Assembly: GCF_040196175.1 (NCBI RefSeq) | Contig: NZ_JBEFNF010000007.1 | Coordinates: forward strand, 143,306-207,305 | Direction: 5' to 3' | Length of the DNA: 64,000 bases | DNA from: Halospina sp040196175 | GTDB lineage: Bacteria > Pseudomonadota > Gammaproteobacteria > Pseudomonadales > Oleiphilaceae | Shown: positions 28,635 through 36,569 of the stretch, piece after piece | Layout: the number at the start of each line of letters is the position of its first letter | Numbering within the stretch: position 1 is the first letter of the stretch | The notes under the pieces: model-generated | The model's input: only the letters and a program-made list of their open reading frames with translations | Database searches by the model: none | What the model was told of the DNA's origin: nothing | Translations under genes and position numbers: made by a program

Positions 28635-29063
28635 TTATTCCTTTGGCTTCACGTAAAGAATCATACTGTGGTCCACCAGATCAAAGCCGTGCTCCTCAGC
28701 GATACGACGCTGGCGTTCTTCGATGACTTCGTCATAGAACTCGATAACACGCCCTGTCTGGGTACAGACCATGTGGTCATGATGCTCTTCTCCAGCCAGC
28801 TCGAACACCGCATGACCGCCTTCGAAGTTGTGGCGCAGCACCAGCCCCGCCGCCTCAAATTGCGTCAGTACCCGGTAAACTGTGGCCAGACCCACATCAT
28901 CACCAGACTCCAGAAGCTTCTTATAGACATCCTCGGCGCTGAGGTGATGATCGCCTTCGGCATCCTCTGCGGCTTCCGCGCTCTCGAGGATACTCAGAAT
29001 CTTGACCCTCGGTAGCGTAACCTTGAGGCCTACCTTGCGCAGCTCGACGTTTTCTGGTGCCAT
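28635..29063 (-). CDS. fur: Ferric uptake regulator Fur
   Basis: Fur is the Fe(II)-dependent repressor of iron uptake genes. The 142-residue protein has the winged-helix DNA-binding domain (KVTLPRVKILSILE, GLATVYRVLTQFEAAGLV) and the dimerisation/metal domain (HHDHMVCTQTGRVIEFYDE). Only one Cys stands where E. coli has CxxC; Pseudomonas Fur shows the same loss, so this is lineage-typical. It diverges from bamE, as in pseudomonads. Confidence 0.96.
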   Translation of the reverse strand: MAPENVELRKVGLKVTLPRVKILSILESAEAAEDAEGDHHLSAEDVYKKLLESGDDVGLATVYRVLTQFEAAGLVLRHNFEGGHAVFELAGEEHHDHMVCTQTGRVIEFYDEVIEERQRRIAEEHGFDLVDHSMILYVKPKE

Positions 29064-29173
29064 GCTGAACCTAACCGTTGGTGATGGAGTGGGCTTTCGT
29101 TACCATGTGCGCTCGTCTTCAGGCGGGCAGCGCGCCTCGGAGCGGCACTCAAGATAGAGGATTTCCTTCCACG

Positions 29174-29518
29174 ATGCAAAAGGCTTCCATTCCCGCCTGC
29201 CTGGCTGCGGTCACTCTGACACTCAGCCTCGCAGCGTGCAGTTTTCCGGGCGTTTACCGGATCGATGTTCAACAGGGTAACATTATCGATCAGGAAGATC
29301 TCGGCGACCTTAATCCAACCATGAGCCGGGCCGATGTTCGCGACCTGCTGGGCACCCCTATTACCGTTAGCAGCTTTAACCCGGACCGCGAATACTATCT
29401 CTACACGTTCCAGGAGGGTGGCGGCGAGATTCGCAAACAACGGGTCACCATCATCTATGAGGGCAACCAGTATCTGCGGCACGAGGCCAAGCTTCTGGAG
29501 GAAACGCCAGCCAACTGA
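29174..29518 (+). CDS. bamE: Outer membrane assembly lipoprotein BamE (SmpA/OmlA)
   Basis: BamE is a lipoprotein of the BAM complex that inserts beta-barrels into the outer membrane. The 114-residue precursor has a signal peptide ending in the lipobox LAAC (Cys near residue 21), then FPGVYRIDVQQGNII and the fold region MSRADVRDLLGTPI. ATG at 29174 is used because earlier in-frame codons give a non-signal extension. It is divergent from fur. Confidence 0.95.
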   Translation: MQKASIPACLAAVTLTLSLAACSFPGVYRIDVQQGNIIDQEDLGDLNPTMSRADVRDLLGTPITVSSFNPDREYYLYTFQEGGGEIRKQRVTIIYEGNQYLRHEAKLLEETPAN

Positions 29519-29525
29519 ACCTCGG

Positions 29526-29807
29526 TCAACGCCGCGTCCCGGCCCGCTTTGCCCTGGCCTCTTTGGGATCAATCTCAAGGGGGCGGTAGATCTCGACCCG
29601 GTCACCATCGCGAAGACGGTATCGACCAGGCTCCGCAATCACGTGGCTGAATATGCCCACACTCTGATACGCCAGATCAATCTCGGGAAAGACGTTTTCG
29701 ATCCCGGATTCCCTGATGGCCTCAAGCGCCGTACTGTCCTCAGACAGACTGAGTGCAATCAAACGCTGCGCTTCAGGGCGCGCGTATGCCACTTCCACAC
29801 GGATCAT
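29526..29807 (-). CDS. rnfH: RnfH/RatB family ubiquitin-like protein
   Basis: A 93-residue beta-grasp protein (MIRVEVAYARPEAQRLIAL ... DGDRVEIYRPLEIDPKEARAKRA), the typical RnfH family ending. Its biochemical role is not settled; it is usually encoded with ratA. Its start overlaps the ratA stop by 4 bp. It converges on bamE with 7 bp between stops. Confidence 0.93.
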   Translation of the reverse strand: MIRVEVAYARPEAQRLIALSLSEDSTALEAIRESGIENVFPEIDLAYQSVGIFSHVIAEPGRYRLRDGDRVEIYRPLEIDPKEARAKRAGTRR

Positions 29808-30247
29808 CCCGCATCCTCATAAAGGGATCTCGCACGCTCGCAGAACGCATCCACCATGGTATTCGCTGCCTGGGCAAAGATGCCAGCGAACGCCATCCGG
29901 GCAATCCCACTCTCAACGGCAAACTCCAGGCTCAAGGTCACCCTGCACGCATCCGCCCGCAGCGCCCGGAACTCCCACACCCCCTTGAGATACTCAAAAG
30001 GCCCATCGACAAGCTCCATATGAATGGACTGTGCAGGTACCAGATGATTGCGGGTGGTAAAGCGTTGTTTGAGCCCACCCCGCTGAACATCAAGCGACGC
30101 CACCAGTTGATCACTATCGTGCTCATGCAGCACCGCGCCACCACACCAGGGGAGAAATTCCGGATAGCGCTCGACATCGCTAACGAGGCGAAACATTTCT
30201 TCAGCGGAATGGCGCACCAGCGCGCTGCGTTCAATCTGTCGGCTCAT
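29804..30247 (-). CDS. ratA: RatA/CoQ10-binding START-like protein
   Basis: The 147-residue protein is a START/polyketide-cyclase fold (SRQIERSALVRHSAEEMFRL, VERYPEFLPWCGGA), the family of yeast Coq10 and E. coli RatA, linked to ubiquinone handling and, for RatA, to 50S association. ATG at 30247 is chosen: it overlaps the upstream transporter stop as ATGA and matches the family start; longer in-frame forms are not supported. Confidence 0.93.
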   Translation of the reverse strand: MSRQIERSALVRHSAEEMFRLVSDVERYPEFLPWCGGAVLHEHDSDQLVASLDVQRGGLKQRFTTRNHLVPAQSIHMELVDGPFEYLKGVWEFRALRADACRVTLSLEFAVESGIARMAFAGIFAQAANTMVDAFCERARSLYEDAG

Positions 30248-31695
30248 TGAAGCGTTACCCCATAAGGCTCTTTCTGCAACGGCACTACTGACTGCTCCAG
30301 ACCACCATGGCCACACAGTTCCGGGCCCGCCAGCCTGCAGAAGTCCTCTCTATAATCCAGCACTGTCAGCCCAACAGCGATCACTGCTCCCAGGGGCACT
30401 AACCATGCCATAAGCCAGCGCCAGAGCCGGTACCCCTGCCCCGTCACGCCCAGAAAAGCAAGCAGCTGCCGTGGGGGCAGCTGCCAACCGGCCATCCTCG
30501 CCAGCGCCAGCACCGAAATCGGCACCAGCACCAGCATGACGGATAGCTCCATCAGCGCCCAAACATCCACCGCACCCTGCCCGGTAAACCCAAACAATGC
30601 TGCAACGGCCGCTGCGCCTGCGGGCAGCATTGCCACCAATGCTGCAACCGGCCGGTAGCCGCCCAAGCGCTCTGTCACCGTTGTAACCACCACCTCAAGC
30701 GTGAAGAGGGCCGATGTCCATACCAGCAGTACCATGATCAGATAAAAAAGGCTGCCAATAAGCTGGCCACCCGCCATTGCCTCGAACACCTGAGGCAATG
30801 CCACGAAAACCAATTCGAAACCGGACGTCAGCGGCACCTGTTCAACAAGCACAAACGCTGTAACCGCCAGTCCGAGAACGAGTGTGACCAACAGATCCAC
30901 CACTGCTACCCCAATAGCAGACAGGGGCATGGAGGCGTTGCCCGGCATGTAGCTGCCCAGGGTCATGACAACGCCAACACCGATTGCGAGCGAATAAAGC
31001 GCAAGCTGTACAGCGCGACCAGCACCATACCACCCCAAATCGTGCCAACGGGGCCAGAACAGGGACCAGGCCGCTTCCTGAGCCTTACCGGAGGACAGCG
31101 CCACCGCCGTCATGATCACAAGCAGGCCCGCCAGCAGAGGCACAACGGTGCGCAGGGACCGTTGCACGCCCCGCCCAAGGTTGCGCACAGCGACGGCCAT
31201 CACCAGCCCAATGAACACCGCCTGCCATAGAGCAACCTGCTGCGCATCACTGGCAAAACTGCTAAACAACGCCGCCGCCGAGGCCTCGCTAGTACCCCGC
31301 AGCTCACCCAGAGCAGCCCGGAAGAGCCAGGCCAGGGAGACGCCGCCAAGTACCGAATACAGCCCGAACAGCAATACTGCTGCCAGCACCATGCCACGCC
31401 CTGCCCAAGGCAGACTGCGCGACCTTAACCCCGAGGCCGCTGCGGCAGCCTGCAGCGAACGATCCGGACTATGGCGATAGCGTCGCGCCATAGCGAGCTC
31501 GGTCATCACCAACGGCACGCCAACGAACATCAACGCCAGGGCGTAAACCATCAGGAACGCGCCGCCACCGTGCGCGACCACCGCAGACGGTACCAGCCAC
31601 AGATTGCCGGCACCGAGCACAACCGCAGCCAGTGCCAGCGCAAAGGTCCAGCGGCTGCCCCAGGCAGTGGCCGGCGCTACCGGATTAGAGGGCAT
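30244..31695 (-). CDS. Sodium-dependent transporter, NSS (LeuT/SNF) family
   Basis: A 483-residue inner-membrane protein with about 11-12 hydrophobic helices. The N-terminus (WTFALALAAVVLGAGNLW and HGGGAFLMVYALAL) corresponds to TM1-TM2 of neurotransmitter:sodium symporters, whose bacterial members move amino acids or related substrates with Na+. The substrate cannot be read from sequence. It overlaps ratA by 4 bp, an unusual operon partner, and diverges from smpB. Confidence 0.88.
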   Translation of the reverse strand: MPSNPVAPATAWGSRWTFALALAAVVLGAGNLWLVPSAVVAHGGGAFLMVYALALMFVGVPLVMTELAMARRYRHSPDRSLQAAAAASGLRSRSLPWAGRGMVLAAVLLFGLYSVLGGVSLAWLFRAALGELRGTSEASAAALFSSFASDAQQVALWQAVFIGLVMAVAVRNLGRGVQRSLRTVVPLLAGLLVIMTAVALSSGKAQEAAWSLFWPRWHDLGWYGAGRAVQLALYSLAIGVGVVMTLGSYMPGNASMPLSAIGVAVVDLLVTLVLGLAVTAFVLVEQVPLTSGFELVFVALPQVFEAMAGGQLIGSLFYLIMVLLVWTSALFTLEVVVTTVTERLGGYRPVAALVAMLPAGAAAVAALFGFTGQGAVDVWALMELSVMLVLVPISVLALARMAGWQLPPRQLLAFLGVTGQGYRLWRWLMAWLVPLGAVIAVGLTVLDYREDFCRLAGPELCGHGGLEQSVVPLQKEPYGVTLQ

Positions 31696-31846
31696 TAACA
31701 GGCTCCCGATCGGATGAAACGAAATTATAGCCCACTACCGCCTTTTCATTCAGCTGCAACACTACAGCCTTTGCCCTCAGGCAGGCCCTATGGGCTACAA
31801 TACAGCGTTTGCATCGACACCCATTCCGCCACGCCGGATGATTCCC

Positions 31847-32329
31847 ATGGCTCAGAAAAAGAAGCCCTCCAAGGGCGGCAGTACGATCGCGCTCAACAAG
31901 AAGGCGCGGCACGAATTCCACATTGAACAGAAGTTTGAGGCGGGTCTCCAGCTTCACGGCTGGGAGGTTAAGGCACTGCGTGCCGGCAAAGCCCAGATCA
32001 CAGACGCCTATGTCCTGCTCAAAAACGAAGAGGCATGGCTTTTGGGCGCACACATCCCGCCGCTCCCTTCGGTCTCCACCCATATCAATCCGGACCCGAC
32101 ACGCACACGCAAGCTGCTCCTGCATCGCCGCGAGTTGGCGAGCCTGCTTGGCAAAACCCAACAGGAAGGCCACACCTGTATTCCTCTGGCGCTTTACTGG
32201 AAAAAGAACCTGATCAAGTGCGAGATTGCGCTGGCAAAGGGCAAGAGGCTGTACGACAAGCGTCATACCGAGAAGGAACGGGACTGGAACCGCCAGAAGC
32301 AGCGCATCCTGCGTGAGACACTACGCTGA
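31847..32329 (+). CDS. smpB: SsrA-binding protein SmpB
   Basis: SmpB carries tmRNA to stalled ribosomes for trans-translation. The 160-residue protein has the OB-fold core (NKKARHEFHIEQKFEAGLQL, GWEVKALRAGKAQITDAYV) and the basic C-terminal tail (AKGKRLYDKRHTEKERDW) that enters the mRNA channel. ATG at 31847 fits the family; ATG at 31838 would add three residues. Its partner RNA ssrA is 1.5 kb downstream. Confidence 0.96.
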   Translation: MAQKKKPSKGGSTIALNKKARHEFHIEQKFEAGLQLHGWEVKALRAGKAQITDAYVLLKNEEAWLLGAHIPPLPSVSTHINPDPTRTRKLLLHRRELASLLGKTQQEGHTCIPLALYWKKNLIKCEIALAKGKRLYDKRHTEKERDWNRQKQRILRETLR

Positions 32330-32344
32330 TCACCGGACCTTTAT

Positions 32345-32372
32345 TTTACCTGGCTTTACATAGCGGTATACT
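32345..32372 (+). promoter_or_regulatory. Possible sigma-70 promoter for the wax-ester synthase gene
   Basis: TTTACC (32345-32350) and TATACT (32367-32372) are 16 bp apart and 42 bp before the start codon. Confidence 0.4.
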
Positions 32373-32414
32373 TACTCCTCATCAGTTCAACATCACTGCA
32401 ACCAGGGAGGGACG

Positions 32415-33938
32415 ATGCCTGCTCAACGAACAGCCATGTCCTCAGTCGATACCTCCTGGTTGCGGATGGAGTCGCCAGAAAGTCCGATGATGATCGGCGC
32501 CGTACTTGTTTTCGACGAGCCGATCGACCTCGGGGCGTTCCGCAACCTGCTTGAAGAACGATTCCTGCACTTTGAGCGCTTCCGCCAGCGGGTTATCTAT
32601 CAGAATGACCGTTTTTACTGGGAAAACGATCCCTGGTTTGACCTGGATAACCACCTGCGCATAACCGCGCTTGCCGGTAATGCAGATCAGGCCGCGCTGC
32701 AACAGCTCACCAGCGACCTCAACAGCACGCCACTGGACTTCAACCACCCTCTCTGGCAGATCCACTATGTCGACAACTATCAGGGCGGCTGTGCGCTTAT
32801 CGTGCGTATCCACCACTGCATTGCGGATGGCATCTCACTGGTCCGGGTTCTACTCTCGCTGACCGATGAACAGGCCGCCACCGGAGACACCTACAAGCCA
32901 TCGAAACGGCACAAGCGCGTGCGCGGACAAACACCGGAGTGGCGCCAGACGTTGTTCCGCATCCGCCGCAACCTGCGTCTTGCGCGCTGGCAAGTCCGCC
33001 AGACGTGGCGCACCATGCGCGAAGATCCCGCCTACCTGGCACGTCTGGGGCGTGAATGCGCCTTCGTGGGCCGCGATCTGTTCAAGGTTGCCGTTCGTCC
33101 GCCGGATCCGCCCACGGCACTGAGGGGGCCACAAAGTGGATACAAGCAAGTGGCCTGGAGCGAACCGCTGGATCTGGGTGAAGTCAAAGCCACTGCCCAA
33201 GCGCTCAACGGTACCGTAAATGATGTGCTTCTGGCGGCAGCAACCGGCGCCACACAAACTCATCTGCAGCAGAGCGCCACCCCCCTGCCCGAGACCGGCA
33301 TCCATGTGGCCGTTCCTTTCAACCTGCGGCCACTGGATCAACCAATCACCCGCCTTGGCAACCAGTTCGGATTGGTGCTCGTTCCCCTGCCGGTACAGAT
33401 TTTATGCCCTCGGGCACGCTTTGACGCCGTCCAGCGCCACATGGACGACATCAAACGGTCTTACCAGGCTCAGGTCTCCTACGGCTTACTCGACATCCTG
33501 GGGCGGGGACCGGACCTGATGGAACGCCGCGCGCTTTCGATTCTCAGTCGGCGCGCCTCGGCTGTACTCACCAATGTGCCCGGCCCGGACAAGCCACTGC
33601 ACCTTTGCGGCTGCCGCCTGCGAACGCCGATGTTCTGGGTGCCCCAGACGGGCGATGTAGGCATTGGCCTGAGCATTTTCAGCTACGCCGGGCAGGTTCA
33701 GTTCGGTATCATCAGCGACCGTGATCTGATGGCCTCGCCGGAGCGCATGGCCACGGCCTTTGCGGATGCGTTCCACCAGCTCCGCGATCTGGCGCTTAAA
33801 AACAGGATTCCCCTTGAGTCGGCCCTGGGCCGCCCCTATACTGGCACGTACGGGGACGATCCGGATTCGACGCCGGTGACGAAACCTGAGGTGCATGCCG
33901 AGACGGCAGCGAGTCTCGAAAAATCAAAGCTGCTTTAA
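32415..33938 (+). CDS. Wax ester synthase / acyl-CoA:diacylglycerol acyltransferase (WS/DGAT)
   Basis: The enzyme transfers acyl groups from acyl-CoA to fatty alcohols or diacylglycerol, making storage wax esters or triacylglycerol. The 507-residue protein has the N-terminal acyltransferase domain with the active-site motif HHCIADG (133-139) and a C-terminal DUF1298-type domain (LTNVPGPDKPLHLCG). GGGAGGG before 32415 supports this start. The last 29 codons lie inside ssrA, and the family normally ends somewhat earlier, so the tail is probably a by-product of the ssrA overlap. Confidence 0.93.
   Translation: MPAQRTAMSSVDTSWLRMESPESPMMIGAVLVFDEPIDLGAFRNLLEERFLHFERFRQRVIYQNDRFYWENDPWFDLDNHLRITALAGNADQAALQQLTSDLNSTPLDFNHPLWQIHYVDNYQGGCALIVRIHHCIADGISLVRVLLSLTDEQAATGDTYKPSKRHKRVRGQTPEWRQTLFRIRRNLRLARWQVRQTWRTMREDPAYLARLGRECAFVGRDLFKVAVRPPDPPTALRGPQSGYKQVAWSEPLDLGEVKATAQALNGTVNDVLLAAATGATQTHLQQSATPLPETGIHVAVPFNLRPLDQPITRLGNQFGLVLVPLPVQILCPRARFDAVQRHMDDIKRSYQAQVSYGLLDILGRGPDLMERRALSILSRRASAVLTNVPGPDKPLHLCGCRLRTPMFWVPQTGDVGIGLSIFSYAGQVQFGIISDRDLMASPERMATAFADAFHQLRDLALKNRIPLESALGRPYTGTYGDDPDSTPVTKPEVHAETAASLEKSKLL
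33814..33842 (+). promoter_or_regulatory. ssrA promoter inside the WS/DGAT reading frame
   Basis: TTGAGT (33814-33819), a 17-bp spacer and TATACT (33837-33842) lie 10 bp before the tmRNA 5' end. A short precursor leader processed by RNase P fits the known maturation of tmRNA. Confidence 0.7.
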
Positions 33939-34214
33939 AATAGTCGCAAACGACGACAACTACGCGCTCGCGGCGTAAAAACCGCTAGTGCCTGCCTGAC
34001 CGGGGTGCCTGTCCCCCGCGTTTCACAGGCAGTCATAGAAGATAGGATCGCCGTCGCGTGATGCTCGCAGCGTAACGGTTAAACCCTGGTGAGCTCGCCC
34101 TTTGCACCCTGACCTTCGGGTCGCCTGGGGTTAAAAGAATAGAAGGAACCTAAGCATGTAGAGCCAAAGGCGGAGTACCGGCGGACGCGGGTTCAACTCC
34201 CGCCGTCTCCACCA
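33852..34214 (+). ncRNA. ssrA: Transfer-messenger RNA (tmRNA)
   Basis: tmRNA frees stalled ribosomes and tags the unfinished protein for degradation. The 5' end GGGGACGATCCGGATTCGACG and 3' end (T arm GCGGG-TTCAACT-CCCGC, then GTCTCC and ACCA) pair as a tRNA-like acceptor stem with one G-U pair. The tag frame at 33946-33975 reads ANDDNYALAA, with TAA at 33976. Length is 363 nt. The first 87 nt also encode the end of the WS/DGAT frame. An integrase gene follows, so the 3' end is an attachment site. Confidence 0.96.
34180..34214 (+). other. Presumed attachment site (att) in the 3' end of ssrA
   Basis: Tyrosine integrases commonly use the ssrA 3' end, and the integrase gene begins 176 bp downstream in the same orientation. 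The exact core cannot be set because the second copy at the other island border is not in the window. Confidence 0.5.
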
Positions 34215-34230
34215 TCCAACAGTTTCAGGA

Positions 34231-34378
34231 GATCCACCGAAGTCTACTGAAACGCCCCAAAGCCCCGGAAACGGGGCTTTTTTATGTCCAGAGCATTCAT
34301 CGGGATCCATTGAGGTCCACGCTCAGGTGTGGGTAACATTGTGGGTAACGCGGCATTCGCACCTCGCTGTTACCCACA
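34231..34378. repeat. Integrase arm-type repeats between ssrA and int
   Basis: TGTGGGTAAC occurs at 34328-34337 and 34340-34349 and inverted (GTTACCCACA) at 34369-34378; a fourth copy lies inside int at 34566-34575. A second pair, GATCCACCGAAGTCTA (34231-34246) and GATCCATTGAGGTCCA (34304-34319), matches at 12 of 16 bases. Such repeats next to a core site are typical integrase arm sites. Confidence 0.6.
34259..34283 (+). terminator. Rho-independent terminator after ssrA
   Basis: AAAGCCCC / GGGGCTTT form a perfect 8-bp stem with a 6-base loop, ending in six T. It is on the island side of the attachment site, so the element supplies the ssrA terminator. Confidence 0.88.
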
Positions 34379-34390
34379 AATGGATCGCCC

Positions 34391-35587
34391 ATGTCTCGCC
34401 AGCTCAACAAGCTCACCGCCAGCCAGGTTAAAAACGCCAGGTGTGACGGGAAGATACGGAAACTCGCTGATGGCGGCGGATTGACCCTCGTCGTCAAAGG
34501 CGACGCCAAGTACTGGTGGCTGCGGTACCGTTTTGCGGGTAACGAGCGCACCCTGTCATTGGGCAGTTACCCACACACCAGCCTGGCCGACGCCCGGCAA
34601 GCTCGTGACACCGCGAAAAGACTGCTTGCCCAAGGGACGGACCCCGCTGCTGATCGTCAACTCCAAACTGACCAGCGAAAGGAGGACAGCGAGAACACCT
34701 TCAGCACTGTCGCTAAGGAATGGTACGACCAGAAACACGCCCTGGAAGTTTCAGAGTCCCACGCCGTGCGTAACTGGCGTCGGCTGGAGCTTTACACGTT
34801 CCCCGACCTTGCCAAACGCCCTATCAACGAAATCCAGCCACCCCACGTCCGTGAAGTACTGGATAAGATCGCAAAGCGCGGCCACCTGGAGACCGCCCAC
34901 CGCGTGAAGACCCTACTGAGTCAGGTCTTCCGCTATGCCGTGACTGCCTCCAAGGTGCAATTCGACATTACACGCGACCTCAATGGCTACCTGCCCTCAT
35001 CCAAGGTGAAGCACCAACCCTCACTCACTACCCCCACCGAGGTGGCCGAGCTCCTCAAGGGTATCGAGGCCTATCAGGGCCAGTTCGCCGCCAGCAAGGC
35101 GCTCAAGCTATCGCCCCTGGTCTTCACCCGCCCAGGGGACACCCGGCAAATGCAGTGGGATCACATCAACTTTGAGCGGGCTCAATGGGAGCTCCCCAAA
35201 ACGAAGAACGGACTTCCCCTAATCGTTCCGCTCTCCAGGCAGGCTCTGGAGATACTGGAAAGCATTCAGCCGATCACAGAGCACCGCAGCGCCTATGTAT
35301 TCCCCAACGCTAGGGATGCCAAGCGGCCCATGAGCAATGCCGCCATTAAGGCAGCACTCGATCGCATGGGCTACGCCGGCCGCTTCACGGCACACGGCTT
35401 CCGCGCCATGGCGAGAACCCTGCTACAGGAAGAGCTGCACTATCCTGTGCACTTGATAGAGATGCAGCTCGGCCACCAGGTAGCCGACATGCACGGAAGG
35501 GCGTATAACCGGACCGAGTTTCTGAACGAAAGACGGGAGATGATGCAGACGTGGGCAGACTACTTGGACAAGCTTAAGCTGCAGTAA
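34391..35587 (+). CDS. Tyrosine-type site-specific integrase (P4-like)
   Basis: The 398-residue protein integrates and excises the island at ssrA. It has the N-terminal DUF4102 arm-binding domain (KLADGGGLTLVV, LGSYPHTSLADAR), a core-binding domain, and a catalytic domain with R247 (FTRPGDTR), H335 and R338 (HGFRAMA), H362 (LGHQV) and Y372 (AYNRTEF), all present. It sits directly downstream of ssrA. Confidence 0.95.
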   Translation: MSRQLNKLTASQVKNARCDGKIRKLADGGGLTLVVKGDAKYWWLRYRFAGNERTLSLGSYPHTSLADARQARDTAKRLLAQGTDPAADRQLQTDQRKEDSENTFSTVAKEWYDQKHALEVSESHAVRNWRRLELYTFPDLAKRPINEIQPPHVREVLDKIAKRGHLETAHRVKTLLSQVFRYAVTASKVQFDITRDLNGYLPSSKVKHQPSLTTPTEVAELLKGIEAYQGQFAASKALKLSPLVFTRPGDTRQMQWDHINFERAQWELPKTKNGLPLIVPLSRQALEILESIQPITEHRSAYVFPNARDAKRPMSNAAIKAALDRMGYAGRFTAHGFRAMARTLLQEELHYPVHLIEMQLGHQVADMHGRAYNRTEFLNERREMMQTWADYLDKLKLQ

Positions 35588-35628
35588 ATTCCTGAAGCTG
35601 ATTGGAGCAAGCCTGTCTGGAGCAACGA

Positions 35629-36036
35629 TCAATCACCATTACCGCTCTGGTCAGCACCATCTTGATCAGCGCTTTCCGGCTCCTTCCCCATAAAGGGCTC
35701 AAGTGCTTTTCTCACTTTCTTCTGCACGGGTTTACTCCATACTTTCACCTGAGAACTGCCATCCTGAAAATTGATGTCGGAAATCCGCTTGTCGTCGTCA
35801 AACTCGAATACCACTGCTGCATCATTCGGCGCGAGCGATAAACCCCAAACAAGGGAATAAAGGCCACTCCAGGCCGTCTTGCGCTCTTCGTCTGCCCTCT
35901 TCAGCTCCTTTCGTGCTTGATACCGCTCGTCCCGTAACTTCTGAATCTTGTCCGCAAGCTCTTTACGCGACTTTTTTAGATTGTCTCTGCCTTCAGAGAG
36001 GCGCATCCCGGCGTTCCTGTAATCTAGATCTCTCAT
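35629..36036 (-). CDS. Hypothetical coiled-coil protein
   Basis: Not recognised. The 135-residue protein has a charged helix (about residues 10-50, SRKELADKIQKLRDERYQ) and a short globular part (DAAVVFEFDDDKRISDINF), then an acidic tail. The start is uncertain: ATG at 36036 has GGGAAG about 7 bases upstream, ATG at 36057 is possible. It overlaps the end of the upstream ribbon-helix-helix gene, so the two form one minus-strand operon. Confidence 0.6.
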   Translation of the reverse strand: MRDLDYRNAGMRLSEGRDNLKKSRKELADKIQKLRDERYQARKELKRADEERKTAWSGLYSLVWGLSLAPNDAAVVFEFDDDKRISDINFQDGSSQVKVWSKPVQKKVRKALEPFMGKEPESADQDGADQSGNGD

Positions 36037-36463
36037 ACTTGATATCTTCCCATTCATCACTCCGATGCTCTGCAGTCTGCTCAATACAGCGCATAATCGC
36101 CGTGGAGCGATCCACATTGCTTTGTCGCATTATCTCCTGGAGAGCTTTGTCGTACTCCCGATCGAGAACCACGTTGCGCTCTACCCGCTTACCACCTCCC
36201 CGCGAGAGCCTCTTATTCCAGGCATTTTCCATCTTCCTGAACTGCTCGGCACCTCCATAGGCACCCTGCAAAGTCGCTACCAGGCTTATCAGTCTCTCGA
36301 CTTCAAGTTGGGCATCGGCTACCGAGTCACCAAGTGATTGAGGCATTTGCTGCCAGACATGATTCAGTCCGGGGAACTGATCGACCCGCTTTTGCAAATA
36401 CCGAAATGCCCACCGCCTCCCTTCCGATGATAGACCCTTCACCCATGTAGTTGGATTCTGCAT
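35993..36463 (-). CDS. Putative ribbon-helix-helix DNA-binding protein
   Basis: A 156-residue protein. The segment RNVVLDREYDKALQEI followed by NVDRSTAIMRCI has the strand-helix-helix pattern of RHH proteins, as found in plasmid relaxosome factors (MobC-like) and antitoxins; this is inferred from pattern only. The N-terminal half is helical. It starts at the edge of a palindrome-rich region and diverges from the winged-helix gene, so autoregulation there is likely. Confidence 0.6.
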   Translation of the reverse strand: MQNPTTWVKGLSSEGRRWAFRYLQKRVDQFPGLNHVWQQMPQSLGDSVADAQLEVERLISLVATLQGAYGGAEQFRKMENAWNKRLSRGGGKRVERNVVLDREYDKALQEIMRQSNVDRSTAIMRCIEQTAEHRSDEWEDIKYERSRLQERRDAPL

Positions 36464-36569
36464 ATATTCGCTTACTATCTACTAAATTCATTCATAGATA
36501 CTGAATATGACAAGTCATATGACTTTAACGTATTCTATAATTATAGCTATAGAAATAGAGTATTCTACT
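36464..36569. promoter_or_regulatory. AT-rich divergent control region with several palindromes
   Basis: Between the divergent genes lie perfect palindromes AAGTCATATGACTT (36512-36525), CTATAATTATAG (36535-36546) and TATAGCTATA (36542-36551), plus TTCTATA/TATAGAA (36533-36554). TATAAT at 36536-36541 and TTTAAC..TATAGA (36524/36548) are promoter candidates for the rightward gene. This looks like an operator cluster. Confidence 0.5.
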
